A program made the position numbers and the translations under genes. This document shows, one piece after another, positions 26,490 through 35,580 of a DNA stretch of 39,101 nucleotides. The number at the start of each line of letters is the position of its first letter. The first letter of the stretch is position 1. The notes below the pieces were generated by a model that searched no databases, was not told the DNA's origin, and worked only from the letters and a program-made list of their open reading frames with translations. Source of the DNA: Anaeroplasma bactoclasticum (GTDB lineage: Bacteria > Bacillota_I > Bacilli_A > ML615J-28 > CAG-313); NCBI GenBank assembly GCA_023667245.1, contig JAMPAL010000011.1:1-39101 (forward strand), read 5' to 3'.

Positions 26490-27083
26490 TTACATAAACA
26501 GATTTTCAACAATTCCAGCAAACCCAAAGAAAGCACAAGATACAATAGCTGCCGCAATCAGTGTGAGTGGTAATCCTTCAAATGATTTTGGAGGCTTAGC
26601 TGTTTCTAATCTTGAACGTACTCCTGCAAATAATACCATAGCAAGTAAGAAACCCAAACCACAACCAAGTGAACTAACCATAGATTCTATGAAATTATAG
26701 TTATCTGTGATATTATTAATGGTTACACCTAAAACAGCACAATTGGTTGTAATCAGTGGTAAATATACGCCAAGCGACTGATGAAGCCCAGGAATATATC
26801 TTTTTAATATAATTTCAACCAATTGAACTAGGGCTGCAATGACCAAAATAAATACAATCGTTTGCATAAATACTAAATCATTTGGCAAAAGTAAAAATTT
26901 ATAAATTGGCCAAGTAACAAGGGTAGCAAGAAGCATAACAAATATTACAGCAACACCCATCCCAACTGCTTGATTTAATTTTTTAGATACACCTAAAAAG
27001 GGGCAAATTCCTAAAAACTTATTTAATACATAGTTATTGACCAAAACCGATGTCATCAATATAATAACTAGACTTTTAAGCAT
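26490..27083 (-). CDS. rnfA: Rnf complex subunit RnfA
   Basis: The protein has 197 residues with six helices. Family landmarks are SVLVNNYVLNKFLGICPFLG near residue 13 and LPLITTNCAVLGVTI near residue 105. The paired cysteines in mid-membrane bind an Fe-S cluster with RnfE in known structures. It starts 2 bases after rnfE with an AAAAGGAGAG site. Confidence 0.95.
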   Translation of the reverse strand: MLKSLVIILMTSVLVNNYVLNKFLGICPFLGVSKKLNQAVGMGVAVIFVMLLATLVTWPIYKFLLLPNDLVFMQTIVFILVIAALVQLVEIILKRYIPGLHQSLGVYLPLITTNCAVLGVTINNITDNYNFIESMVSSLGCGLGFLLAMVLFAGVRSRLETAKPPKSFEGLPLTLIAAAIVSCAFFGFAGIVENLFM

Positions 27084-27085
27084 AA

Positions 27086-27799
27086 TTAGTTACTCTCCTT
27101 TTCTACTTGAATTTCTTGGATATTTCCAGCATCGCAACCTGTTTTTCCACATACGGCTTGTGATGGGCAACCTGCACATCCAAATTCTTTTTTTCGAATG
27201 GCTTTGCCTTTGGAAATTTTGTTTACCAAAGCAATCATACAACCAAACACAAAGAATCCACCAGGAGCCATTGTTAAAATAGAAATTTTATAAGGTTCTA
27301 AGAACGGAATGGCTATTCCTGCAAAACTTGCATTACCAAATACTTCTCTAATCGTTGCCATCGCAAAGAGTGCAAGAGTAAATCCTATCCCCATACCAAT
27401 ACCATCTAGTGCTGAATCTATGACATTGTTTTTACTAGCATACATTTCTGCACGACCTAATATAATACAGTTTACCACGATTAAGGCAAGATATACACCA
27501 AGCATTTCATATAAACTTGGTAGATACGCTTGTAAAAGCATTTGAACCATAGTCACAAATCCTGCGATAATAACAATATAACTAGGGATACGCACTTGAT
27601 CTGGAATGACTTTACGTAATAATGAAATAACAATATTTGAACAAAGTAAAACTAGCGTTGCGGAAATACCCATAGCTACAGCCGAAATGACACTATTGGA
27701 CATAGCTAGTGTAGGACATGTACCTAAAATGAGTACCAATACTGGGTTTTCTTGAATCAACCCTTTGAGAAGAATGCCTAATTTATTTTGTTTATTCAT
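27086..27799 (-). CDS. rnfE: Rnf complex subunit RnfE with cysteine-rich tail
   Basis: The protein has 237 residues with six helices: VLVLILGTCPTLAMSNS near residue 19 and ALIVVNCIILGRAEMYAS near residue 105, the counterparts of the RnfA cysteine segments. After the last helix there is an extra tail of about 40 residues with CAGCPSQAVCGKTGC, a CX2CX5CX4C pattern that could hold a metal. Overlaps the rnfG end by 8 bases. Confidence 0.94.
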   Translation of the reverse strand: MNKQNKLGILLKGLIQENPVLVLILGTCPTLAMSNSVISAVAMGISATLVLLCSNIVISLLRKVIPDQVRIPSYIVIIAGFVTMVQMLLQAYLPSLYEMLGVYLALIVVNCIILGRAEMYASKNNVIDSALDGIGMGIGFTLALFAMATIREVFGNASFAGIAIPFLEPYKISILTMAPGGFFVFGCMIALVNKISKGKAIRKKEFGCAGCPSQAVCGKTGCDAGNIQEIQVEKESN

Positions 27800-28331
27800 T
27801 TTGGCTACCTCCTTTTACTACTTCAAACGCATGAAATGCGGCTTGAATGGCTGCTCTATAAGCATTAGAAGTTTTTGTAGCGCCACTAATGTTTTGCACA
27901 TTAGAAAGTTCAGATTCAGATATACCATTGTATTGATCAGCATAAGCGGGTTCTGTTGCTTTGCTTCCATATCCTGTACTTTCTTGCGTAGCAACTGTTT
28001 TAATACTTGTAATTTTACCATCTAAATCAATACCACAAAGAATAATTAATCCAGAACTATATCCTGATGTTTCCATTTCAAATGTATATCCAATTACTGT
28101 TTGATCTTTATCTAATGCTTGATAAATTCTTTTCACTACATCTGTAGTTCCTTTTTCTACTACTTTAAAATCATCTGCAGAAGGCATAACTTCAAAACAA
28201 GAAGCAAGCGCCTTTTTTCGATTGGTTTCTTCAACAATTGGAGCCGTAAAATGGTTAGTTAAAGCAAGAACTGCACCAACAACTAAACAAATCACCGTTA
28301 AAACGATTACGCTTTTTACATTTTTATTCAT
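27792..28331 (-). CDS. rnfG: Rnf complex subunit RnfG (covalent FMN)
   Basis: The protein has 179 residues. One N-terminal helix (SVIVLTVICLVVGAVLALT) and an FMN-binding domain outside the membrane. The flavinylation motif NISGATKTSNA near residue 150 supplies the threonine for ApbE. VATQESTGYGSKATEP is a typical RnfG block. It overlaps rnfD by 8 bases, with GGAGGTG before its ATG. Confidence 0.95.
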   Translation of the reverse strand: MNKNVKSVIVLTVICLVVGAVLALTNHFTAPIVEETNRKKALASCFEVMPSADDFKVVEKGTTDVVKRIYQALDKDQTVIGYTFEMETSGYSSGLIILCGIDLDGKITSIKTVATQESTGYGSKATEPAYADQYNGISESELSNVQNISGATKTSNAYRAAIQAAFHAFEVVKGGSQNE

Positions 28332-29358
28332 GTTTTACACCTCCAAATGGTTTCTTTTCAACCCATTTATCAATATATGGTGTAAGTATATTCATAAATA
28401 AAATGGAATATGATACACCCTCTGGTAAATTTCCCCATCTACGAATAGCTACTGTAATCAGTGCACAACCTATCGCAAAAATCACTTTTCCAAGTGGTCT
28501 AGATGGAGTCGTTGTATAATCTGTTGCCATAAAGATAGCACCAAGGAATAATCCACCTGAAAGAATTTCATAAAGAGCGATTTCTAAATCACCATTTAAT
28601 AGAAAACTGAGTACCAATACAGTACCAATATATACCACTGGTGTATGCCATGTAATGACTTTTCTCACTAACAGATAAATAAATCCAAGTAGTAGTGCCG
28701 CAATACATCCTTCACCAATTGCTCCTCCCCTTAAGCCAATAAACATTTCTCCTAAAGTTTGAACAGGCAATTTTGAAGGTAAAATAGCAAGTGGCGTAGC
28801 ACTTGATGTGATATCACCAATCACTGGTTGTACACTAGCACCTACAGTACCAAAAGCAAGTAACATAATAATTCTTGATGTAATAGCTGGATTAGCAAAA
28901 TTTTTACCAATACCACCAAACAATCCTTTTACAACTACTACAGCAATCAAACTACCAATCATACCTTGCCACCAAGTTACACTAGATGGTAAATTTAAAG
29001 CAAGCAATAATCCAGTAACTGCTGCTGATAAGTCACCAATGACTACTTTTTGTTTGCATATTTTTTGAAATGCCCATTCAAAGAAAATGGCAGATGCAGT
29101 ACAAACTAGAACCAAAATCAGTGCTTTATATCCAAATAATACAATCGATGCAATTGTTGCAGGAAGTAACGCAATCAACACATCTAACATAATTTTTTGG
29201 GTAGTTGACTTACTAAAGATGTGTGGAGATGAACTGACATAAAATGGATGATCAATATGATAGGCATCTGTTGGTTTTGTATCCGCGTGATGTGATGCAA
29301 CTTGAACATCTGGTTCACTTTGGCGTATTTCATTTGTTTGTTTTGTTTTATCTAACAT
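28324..29358 (-). CDS. rnfD: Rnf complex subunit RnfD (covalent FMN)
   Basis: The protein has 344 residues. A hydrophilic N-terminus of about 45 residues is followed by the NqrB/RnfD membrane domain. Motifs: LALNLPSSVTWWQG, KNFANPAITSRI, flavinylation site ITSSATPLAILPS near residue 185, and FMATDYTTTPSRPLGKVIF. It carries electrons through the membrane and is coupled to ion movement. It follows rnfC by 47 bases with AAAGGAGTAG upstream. Confidence 0.95.
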   Translation of the reverse strand: MLDKTKQTNEIRQSEPDVQVASHHADTKPTDAYHIDHPFYVSSSPHIFSKSTTQKIMLDVLIALLPATIASIVLFGYKALILVLVCTASAIFFEWAFQKICKQKVVIGDLSAAVTGLLLALNLPSSVTWWQGMIGSLIAVVVVKGLFGGIGKNFANPAITSRIIMLLAFGTVGASVQPVIGDITSSATPLAILPSKLPVQTLGEMFIGLRGGAIGEGCIAALLLGFIYLLVRKVITWHTPVVYIGTVLVLSFLLNGDLEIALYEILSGGLFLGAIFMATDYTTTPSRPLGKVIFAIGCALITVAIRRWGNLPEGVSYSILFMNILTPYIDKWVEKKPFGGVKHE

Positions 29359-29405
29359 CAGTAACTACTCCTTTCAGATGAAATTTATTTTGGAAAAAGG
29401 CGCTA

Positions 29406-30740
29406 TTATTTTTCATTTTCTTTTTCCTCTTCTTTCTTTTTTGTGATATATCTTCTTAACTCTGCTTTAGCCAATCGATTATTTTGAACAAGTGGACGTT
29501 TTGCAGGACAAATAAAAGAACATACTCCACATTCCATACAAAGATTAACTTTTAATTTTTCTAATTCTTCGGGTTGATCTAATTCTAGTGCTTTTGCAAA
29601 TGCAGGTGGGTTTAAATGAAGTGGACAATGATTGATACATCTACCACATTTAATGCATGCGCTAGGCTCAGGAAGATGCGCTTCTTTTTCATTAAAAGCC
29701 AATATTGCATTTGTAGATTTTAAAATGGGTACATCAAGATTAGGTACTGCTATTCCCATCATAGGCCCACCATACATCACTTTGTATGGTGCTTCCTTAA
29801 ATCCTTCACAATAAGCAAATACATCTTTTAGTCTTGTTCCAATGGGTACAATGACGTTTTGAGGTTTTGCAACACACGATCCATCTACAGTTACTACCTT
29901 TTCAACGAGTGGCATACCTGTTTCAATGTATTTTGCTATCATTGCAAGTGTTGTAATATTCAATATCACTACACCAACATCAAGTGGTAATTTTCCTTCT
30001 GGTACAACTTTTTTGGTTGAATGATAAATCAGTACTTTTTCACCACCTTGTGGATAAATGGCAGGAAGAACATGCACCGAAAGTGTATCATCTTTTTGGG
30101 CCAATGTTTGTAAAGAAGCTATTGCTTCTTTTTTGTTATTTTCAATGCCAAAGATAATTTTTTTAACTTGTAAATATTTCTTTAATAATTGAACGCCTTT
30201 TTCAACATCATCAATATCATCAATCATTGTTCTTGTATCTGCAGTAATATAAGGTTCACACTCTGCACAATTGATGATTACTTCTTCAATTTTAGATATA
30301 TCTTTTACATCTAATTTGACATAAGTTGGAAATCCAGCACCACCAAGACCAACAATACCACTTTCTTTAATGGCTTGTACAAATGAGGTTTGATCAGTGA
30401 GTTCTACTGGTTTTACTGATTCTGATCTTTCCATTTTTCCATCTGATTCAATTAAAATGGCAGGTACATAATTACCATTTGACATCAATATATCTTCCAT
30501 TTTCTTTACTGTTCCAGAAATGGATGCATGAATAGGACTAGAAATATACCCTCCTGCCTCAGCAATTTTTTGACCTACTTTTACTTTATCTCCAGTTTGA
30601 ACAAGCGGTTTAGCTGGAGCACCAATGTGCATAGACATAGGTATGAGTACTTCATGAGGAATAGGCATTTTCGTAGCCTTCAAATTTGCGGTATTTTTAT
30701 GGTGTGGTACATGAACACCAGGTAATTTAAATAACGGCAT
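29406..30740 (-). CDS. rnfC: Rnf complex subunit RnfC (NADH side)
   Basis: The protein has 444 residues, soluble and bound to the inner face of the membrane. Order: barrel-sandwich N-terminus (MHIGAPAKPLVQTGDKVKVG), FMN/NADH-binding Complex I 51-kDa-like domain (VGLGGAGFPTYVKLD; AECEPYITADTR), SLBB-like segment, and two 4Fe-4S motifs CIKCGRCINHCP (near 360) and CMECGVCSFICP (near 397). NAD+ is reduced here. First gene of the operon, with AAAGGAG upstream. Confidence 0.96.
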   Translation of the reverse strand: MPLFKLPGVHVPHHKNTANLKATKMPIPHEVLIPMSMHIGAPAKPLVQTGDKVKVGQKIAEAGGYISSPIHASISGTVKKMEDILMSNGNYVPAILIESDGKMERSESVKPVELTDQTSFVQAIKESGIVGLGGAGFPTYVKLDVKDISKIEEVIINCAECEPYITADTRTMIDDIDDVEKGVQLLKKYLQVKKIIFGIENNKKEAIASLQTLAQKDDTLSVHVLPAIYPQGGEKVLIYHSTKKVVPEGKLPLDVGVVILNITTLAMIAKYIETGMPLVEKVVTVDGSCVAKPQNVIVPIGTRLKDVFAYCEGFKEAPYKVMYGGPMMGIAVPNLDVPILKSTNAILAFNEKEAHLPEPSACIKCGRCINHCPLHLNPPAFAKALELDQPEELEKLKVNLCMECGVCSFICPAKRPLVQNNRLAKAELRRYITKKKEEEKENEK

Positions 30741-30771
30741 AACCTTTCTCCTTTGTTATTTTATATTTATC

Positions 30772-30800
30772 ATTTTACTATGAAATATCTTCCTTGTCAA
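30772..30800 (-). promoter_or_regulatory. Promoter of the rnf operon
   Basis: TTGACA (30795-30800) and TAAAAT (30772-30777) with a 17-base spacer, 32 bases before the rnfC start. The rest of the 300-base gap up to PFOR, 30801-31005, is AT-rich; I see no other feature in it. Confidence 0.8.
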
Positions 30801-31005
30801 ATGTATTACAAAATAAGCCATTTGAATGAGAGAAAACACTTACATATTTTACTCTTATTATGAACAATAATTATTTTTTAATAAGCGATAATTTCTTATT
30901 ATTTACTTATTTATAAAAGAATATTTTATTCTTTTTCTGTTTTATCCTTTTATTTAAAAAGTAGTCAAAAATAGATAGACTATTGTCATAGTTTTAAAAG
31001 AATAA

Positions 31006-31031
31006 AAGTCACTTCAAGTTTGAAGTGACTT
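31006..31031 (-). terminator. Terminator of PFOR
   Basis: AAGTCACTTCAA pairs with TTGAAGTGACTT over 12 bp with a 2-base loop (11 bp if the last pair is open). On the minus strand TTTTATTCTTTT follows. It separates PFOR from rnf, so they are different units. Confidence 0.85.
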
Positions 31032-31040
31032 CTTTTTTTA

Positions 31041-34000
31041 TTATTCAGCAAAATCCATTTTTAAGAATCTTTGATAACTCTTATAACGTCTTTGCGCTTC
31101 TTCTTTATTCTTTGCAAGTAATTTTTCTGCTTCAACAGGATTGATATTTTTCAACTGAGCATAACGTGTTTCACTCATTAAATACTCATCATATAAATCC
31201 CAATTTGGTTCTTTTGAATCAAGTTGAAGTGGATTTTTACCTTCTGCTACAAGACGTGGATCATATCTTAATAATGTCCAATAACCACATTCTACTGCAA
31301 GTTTAGCTTGTTCTTGTGCTTTACCCATACCACGTTTTAAACCATGATTGATACATGGAGAATAAGCAATAACAATTGATGGTCCATGATAACTTTCTGC
31401 TTCTCTCATTGCCTTTAACAATTGAGCTTGGCTAGCACCATGTGAAACATAAGCAACATATACATGACCATAACTCATAGCGATTGCGGCTAAGTCTTTC
31501 TTCTTACCATGCTTACCTGCAGCAGTAAATTTAGCAATAGAGGCTGTAGGTGAAGATTTAGAAGATTGACCTCCTGTATTAGAGTATACCTCTGTGTCAA
31601 GTACTAAAATATTTACATCTTCTTGGTTAGCTATTACATGGTCAAGTCCGCCATAGCCGATATCATAAGCCCATCCGTCACCACCAAAAATCCATTGTGA
31701 ACGTTTTACAAGATGATCTTTCAAGTCATAAATTGCTTTAGCATGAACACCTTCTTTTCCTTCAAGTAAAGGAACAAGTTCATTTGCAACTTCTCTTGTT
31801 ACTTTATAATCTTCTCTATTTTCTAACCATAATTTAAATAATTCATGAATACGATCATCACAGTTTGGACATTCTTCTAATGCTTGTTCCATATGTGTTG
31901 CAATTTGATCACGAAGTGCGACACTTGCTGCAACCATACCAAAACCGAATTCAGCATTATCTTCAAATAATGAATTTGCCCAAGCTGGACCATGTCCTTC
32001 TTTATTTGTTGTATAAGGAGTTGCTGGGAAACTACCTCCATAAATAGATGAACATCCAGTTGCATTTGCTACTACCATATGGTCACCAAATAATTGTGTA
32101 ACAAGTTTTACATATGGGGTTTCACCACATCCACCGCAAGCACCAGAGAATTCAAATAAAGGTTGTGCGAATTGGCTATTTTTAGGATTTGCCATCTTAT
32201 CTACAAGATTATCTTTATAAGAAACCTCATTGAAGAAATATTTTGCCTCAACTGCTTGGCCTTTTTCAAGTGCTTCTGCAATTGGAACCATCTTAAGGGC
32301 TTTTTCACCTTTCTTACCAGGACAAGTATTAACACAAACTTCACATCCAGTACAATCTAATGTCGAAATTTGAAGAGAGTATTTCATGCCTTCAAAGCCT
32401 TTTCCTGTTGGAGTTAAATAAAGTGTTCCTTCAGGAGCATTAGCTGCTTCTTCTTCAGTTACTAAGAATGGACGAACAACAGCGTGTGGACATACAAATG
32501 AGCATTGATTACATTGAATACAATTTTCAGGCAACCACATAGGAACAAAGTTTGCAGTACCACGTTTTTCATATGCTGCTGTACCATTTGGCATAGTTCC
32601 ATCCTCATAGCCATTAAATGCAGATACTGGTAAATCATATCCTTTTACTTGATTTACAGGGTCAGCAATAGTTTTTACAAAATGAGGACGAGTTTCATCT
32701 ACTGCTTTTTCTTCAACTGGTAAATTCTTCCATGCTGATTTTACTTTAATTTCAACTAAGCCTTCAGCACCTTTATCAATAGCTTGGTAGTTCAATTGAA
32801 CAACAGCTTCGCCTTTTTTACCATATGTCTTTGCAGCATATTTTTTCATTAAATCTTGTGCAGTTTCATAAGGCATAATTTGTTCATTTAATTTAAAGAA
32901 TGCAGATTGTAAAATCGTGTTTGTTCTATTGCCTAATCCAATTTGTCTTGCAAGATGCACGGCATCAATAATATAGAATTTAGCATGTTTTTCAGCAAGT
33001 TGTTTTTTGAAGAAATTAGGCAAATGTGCTTCAATTTCTTTTTCACTATAAACAGTATTGAGCAAGAATGTTCCACCATTTTTTAAACAACTCAACATAT
33101 CATATTTTTCAACATATGCTTCCAAACTACAGCTTACAAAATCTGCATGGCTTACTAAATAAGGGGCAGTAATTGGTTTTGAACCAAAACGTAAGTGTGA
33201 ACGAGTTACACCACCTGATTTTTTAGAGTCATATGCAAAATAAGCTTGCGCATAAAGATCTGTATTATCACCAATAATTTTAATAGTGTTTTTATTTGCA
33301 CCAACAGTACCATCACTACCAAGGCCAAAGAATACTAGTTCAGAAGTATCTTCTAGTAATTTGATTTCTTTTCCTACTGGAATACTTAAATTGGTTACAT
33401 CATCTTCAATACCTACAGTAAAGCCATCAAAACCATTTTTCTTTAAATGATCAAATACAGCAATCATTTGGGCAGGTGTAGTATCTTTACTTGATAATCC
33501 ATATCTACCACCAATGATGACTGGAGCACCTTTTACACCATAGAAAGCAGCTTTTACGTCTAAGTATAGTGGTTCACCAAGTGATCCTGGTTCTTTTGTT
33601 CTATCAAGTACTGCCATACGTTTTACAGTTTGTGGAAGAACTTTAAATAAATAATCTTTTGCAAATGGACGATACAAGTGAACAGTTACACATCCTACTT
33701 TCTTTCCTTTTGCGTTTAAATAATCGACTACTTGTTTAATGGTTTCAGTAGCTGAACCCATAGCAATAATCACATCTGTTGCATCTTCTGCTCCATAATA
33801 AACAAATGGTGCATAATTTCTGCCTGTTACCTCACTAATCTTTGCCATATAATCCGCAACAACTGCAGGAACTTCATTGTAGAATTTATTTTGTGCTTCT
33901 CTTGTTTGGAAATAAACGTCATCGTTTTGAGCAGATCCTCTTGTTACTGGATGTTCAAATGTTAATGCTCTTTCACGGAAGCGTTTAACAGCATCTCTAT

Positions 34001-34589
34001 CTAATAATTGATCAAATACTTCATAATCCATTACTTCTACTTTTTGGATTTCATGTGAAGTTCTAAATCCGTCAAAGAAGTGCATAAATGGAACACTTGT
34101 TTTGATAGCCGCAAGATGGGCAACACCAGCTAAATCCATTACTTCTTGCACAGAAGATGTAGCCATCATAGCAAATCCAGTTTGACGACACGCCATAACA
34201 TCTTGGTGATCACCAAAAATAGATAAAGCTTGCGCAGCCAAACTTCTTGCTGAAACATGAATTACACCTGGAAGTAATTCACCAGCAATTTTATACATAT
34301 TAGGAATCTTTAATAGTAATCCTTGACTCGCAGTAAATGTTGTAGTAAGTGCACCTGCTTGTAGTGAGCCATGAACAGATCCTGCTGCACCAGCTTCTGA
34401 TTGCATTTCTACAATTTTAACAGGCATACCAAATAAATTCTTTTTTCCTTTTGATGCCCATTCTTCCGCATACTCAGCCATTGGTGATGACGGTGTAATT
34501 GGATAAATACCAGCTACTTCGGTAAACGCATATGCCGCATGTGCTGCCGCTTGGTTACCATCCATAGATTGGAAAACTTTTTTAGACAT
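31041..34589 (-). CDS. nifJ: Pyruvate:ferredoxin (flavodoxin) oxidoreductase
   Basis: The protein has 1182 residues, full length for the single-chain homodimeric enzyme. N-terminal pyruvate/CoA domain with IYPITPSSPMAEYAEEW (near 28), central domain III, two ferredoxin motifs CIQCNQCSFVCP (near 688) and CTGCEVCVNTCP (near 745), the extra-cluster cysteines SGACGGCGETPY (near 816), and thiamine diphosphate binding GGDGWAYDIGYGG (near 969) with SNTGGQSSKSSP. It oxidises pyruvate and CoA to acetyl-CoA and CO2 and reduces ferredoxin, which Rnf next door can use. Start with GGAGGAGC upstream; monocistronic. Confidence 0.97.
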   Translation of the reverse strand: MSKKVFQSMDGNQAAAHAAYAFTEVAGIYPITPSSPMAEYAEEWASKGKKNLFGMPVKIVEMQSEAGAAGSVHGSLQAGALTTTFTASQGLLLKIPNMYKIAGELLPGVIHVSARSLAAQALSIFGDHQDVMACRQTGFAMMATSSVQEVMDLAGVAHLAAIKTSVPFMHFFDGFRTSHEIQKVEVMDYEVFDQLLDRDAVKRFRERALTFEHPVTRGSAQNDDVYFQTREAQNKFYNEVPAVVADYMAKISEVTGRNYAPFVYYGAEDATDVIIAMGSATETIKQVVDYLNAKGKKVGCVTVHLYRPFAKDYLFKVLPQTVKRMAVLDRTKEPGSLGEPLYLDVKAAFYGVKGAPVIIGGRYGLSSKDTTPAQMIAVFDHLKKNGFDGFTVGIEDDVTNLSIPVGKEIKLLEDTSELVFFGLGSDGTVGANKNTIKIIGDNTDLYAQAYFAYDSKKSGGVTRSHLRFGSKPITAPYLVSHADFVSCSLEAYVEKYDMLSCLKNGGTFLLNTVYSEKEIEAHLPNFFKKQLAEKHAKFYIIDAVHLARQIGLGNRTNTILQSAFFKLNEQIMPYETAQDLMKKYAAKTYGKKGEAVVQLNYQAIDKGAEGLVEIKVKSAWKNLPVEEKAVDETRPHFVKTIADPVNQVKGYDLPVSAFNGYEDGTMPNGTAAYEKRGTANFVPMWLPENCIQCNQCSFVCPHAVVRPFLVTEEEAANAPEGTLYLTPTGKGFEGMKYSLQISTLDCTGCEVCVNTCPGKKGEKALKMVPIAEALEKGQAVEAKYFFNEVSYKDNLVDKMANPKNSQFAQPLFEFSGACGGCGETPYVKLVTQLFGDHMVVANATGCSSIYGGSFPATPYTTNKEGHGPAWANSLFEDNAEFGFGMVAASVALRDQIATHMEQALEECPNCDDRIHELFKLWLENREDYKVTREVANELVPLLEGKEGVHAKAIYDLKDHLVKRSQWIFGGDGWAYDIGYGGLDHVIANQEDVNILVLDTEVYSNTGGQSSKSSPTASIAKFTAAGKHGKKKDLAAIAMSYGHVYVAYVSHGASQAQLLKAMREAESYHGPSIVIAYSPCINHGLKRGMGKAQEQAKLAVECGYWTLLRYDPRLVAEGKNPLQLDSKEPNWDLYDEYLMSETRYAQLKNINPVEAEKLLAKNKEEAQRRYKSYQRFLKMDFAE

Positions 34590-34630
34590 AAATTGCTCCT
34601 CCTATTTATTTCTATTTTTCATACTCATTT

Positions 34631-34659
34631 ATTATAGCACATTTCGTCAATTTGGTAAA
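34631..34659 (-). promoter_or_regulatory. Promoter of PFOR
   Basis: TTTACC (34654-34659) and TATAAT (34631-34636) are 17 bases apart, about 42 bases before the start. A TTGACG also lies between them but is too close to the -10. Confidence 0.65.
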
Positions 34660-34676
34660 CAAATACACATAGATTT

Positions 34677-35471
34677 TCAATATTTTAAGATTTTAGTAAA
34701 AATGGACAGACCGATTGAAACTAAAAAGCCAATAAAGGCATACCAACAAATGGCAGTTCCTTTAACAATCATAGCAAATGTAGCCACATAGTCATTGATG
34801 TTTTTCATTTCTGTGACACTAGACTGAAATATAGCTGGCATACAAAGCAAAGCAAGACTCACCACAGCACCAAAAATAGATATACGCATCAAACGTGTTT
34901 TTCTTTTTTCCATAATTCCTTTTACCGAACGGAGAATCACTAAAAAGGCACAAGCAAATTCAAAAGCCAAAAGAAGCACTAATAATAAAAATGGAAACGG
35001 ATTGGTCCAATTATCAAAAAAGAGGGTTCTTTTCTCTGCGTTGGAAAGCGATAGCCCCTGAATGACCTTATATAATTTCACATCATAAGTAATTTGGTTT
35101 TTTACACCATTGGCCAAATCAGTATATTTAATACCTTTATCTTTTAAACGATATACATCAAACATAATCGACTCATTATCATTCAAAGAGCCAATTACTC
35201 CATTATCTTCATCATAAACAACATCAGTCGCACTATAATACATTTGAAGAGCAATACTTGTATCATAAATAATTTCATTGATACCTGCTTCTTTCAATTC
35301 TTCCTTGGTTTTATTTTCTTCAGTAGACTCTTCTACATAACGATCTATCAAAGTTTGATGACTTTTGTAAATAGCCTCACGATCAAATTCTAAAATAGGG
35401 AAAAATAACATACCTAAACACATTGCAATTGCAAGAACCAATGTAATACCAAAACATATTTTCTTTATCAT
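34677..35471 (-). CDS. Predicted four-helix membrane protein of unknown function
   Basis: The protein has 264 residues from ATG 35471 (MIKKICFGITLVLAIAMCLG), with AAAGGGG upstream; the frame extends to 35513 but without a site. Helix 1 is at residues 5-28. An acidic, mostly outside segment of about 120 residues follows (YVEESTEENKTKEELKEAGI). Three more helices are near 155-180, 195-215 and 235-260. I do not recognise it. It stands alone, between PFOR and the divergent radical SAM gene. Confidence 0.75.
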   Translation of the reverse strand: MIKKICFGITLVLAIAMCLGMLFFPILEFDREAIYKSHQTLIDRYVEESTEENKTKEELKEAGINEIIYDTSIALQMYYSATDVVYDEDNGVIGSLNDNESIMFDVYRLKDKGIKYTDLANGVKNQITYDVKLYKVIQGLSLSNAEKRTLFFDNWTNPFPFLLLVLLLAFEFACAFLVILRSVKGIMEKRKTRLMRISIFGAVVSLALLCMPAIFQSSVTEMKNINDYVATFAMIVKGTAICWYAFIGFLVSIGLSIFTKILKY

Positions 35472-35496
35472 TTTTAAAACCCCTTTCTTTTTATTT

Positions 35497-35524
35497 ATTA
35501 TACTGAAAATCATTTTTTTCTCAA
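35497..35524 (-). promoter_or_regulatory. Promoter of the four-helix membrane protein gene
   Basis: TTGAGA (35519-35524) and TATAAT (35497-35502) with a 16-base spacer, about 26 bases before the ATG. Confidence 0.65.
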
Positions 35525-35580
35525 ATCTTTCGACCCCTGTTTTTTGATTTTTATGTTATAATACTATCGAGGTGACGAAT

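Noticed and set aside
34530..34589. Fusion or split of PFOR
   Set aside because: The single frame contains all expected domains in order over 1182 residues, the normal length.
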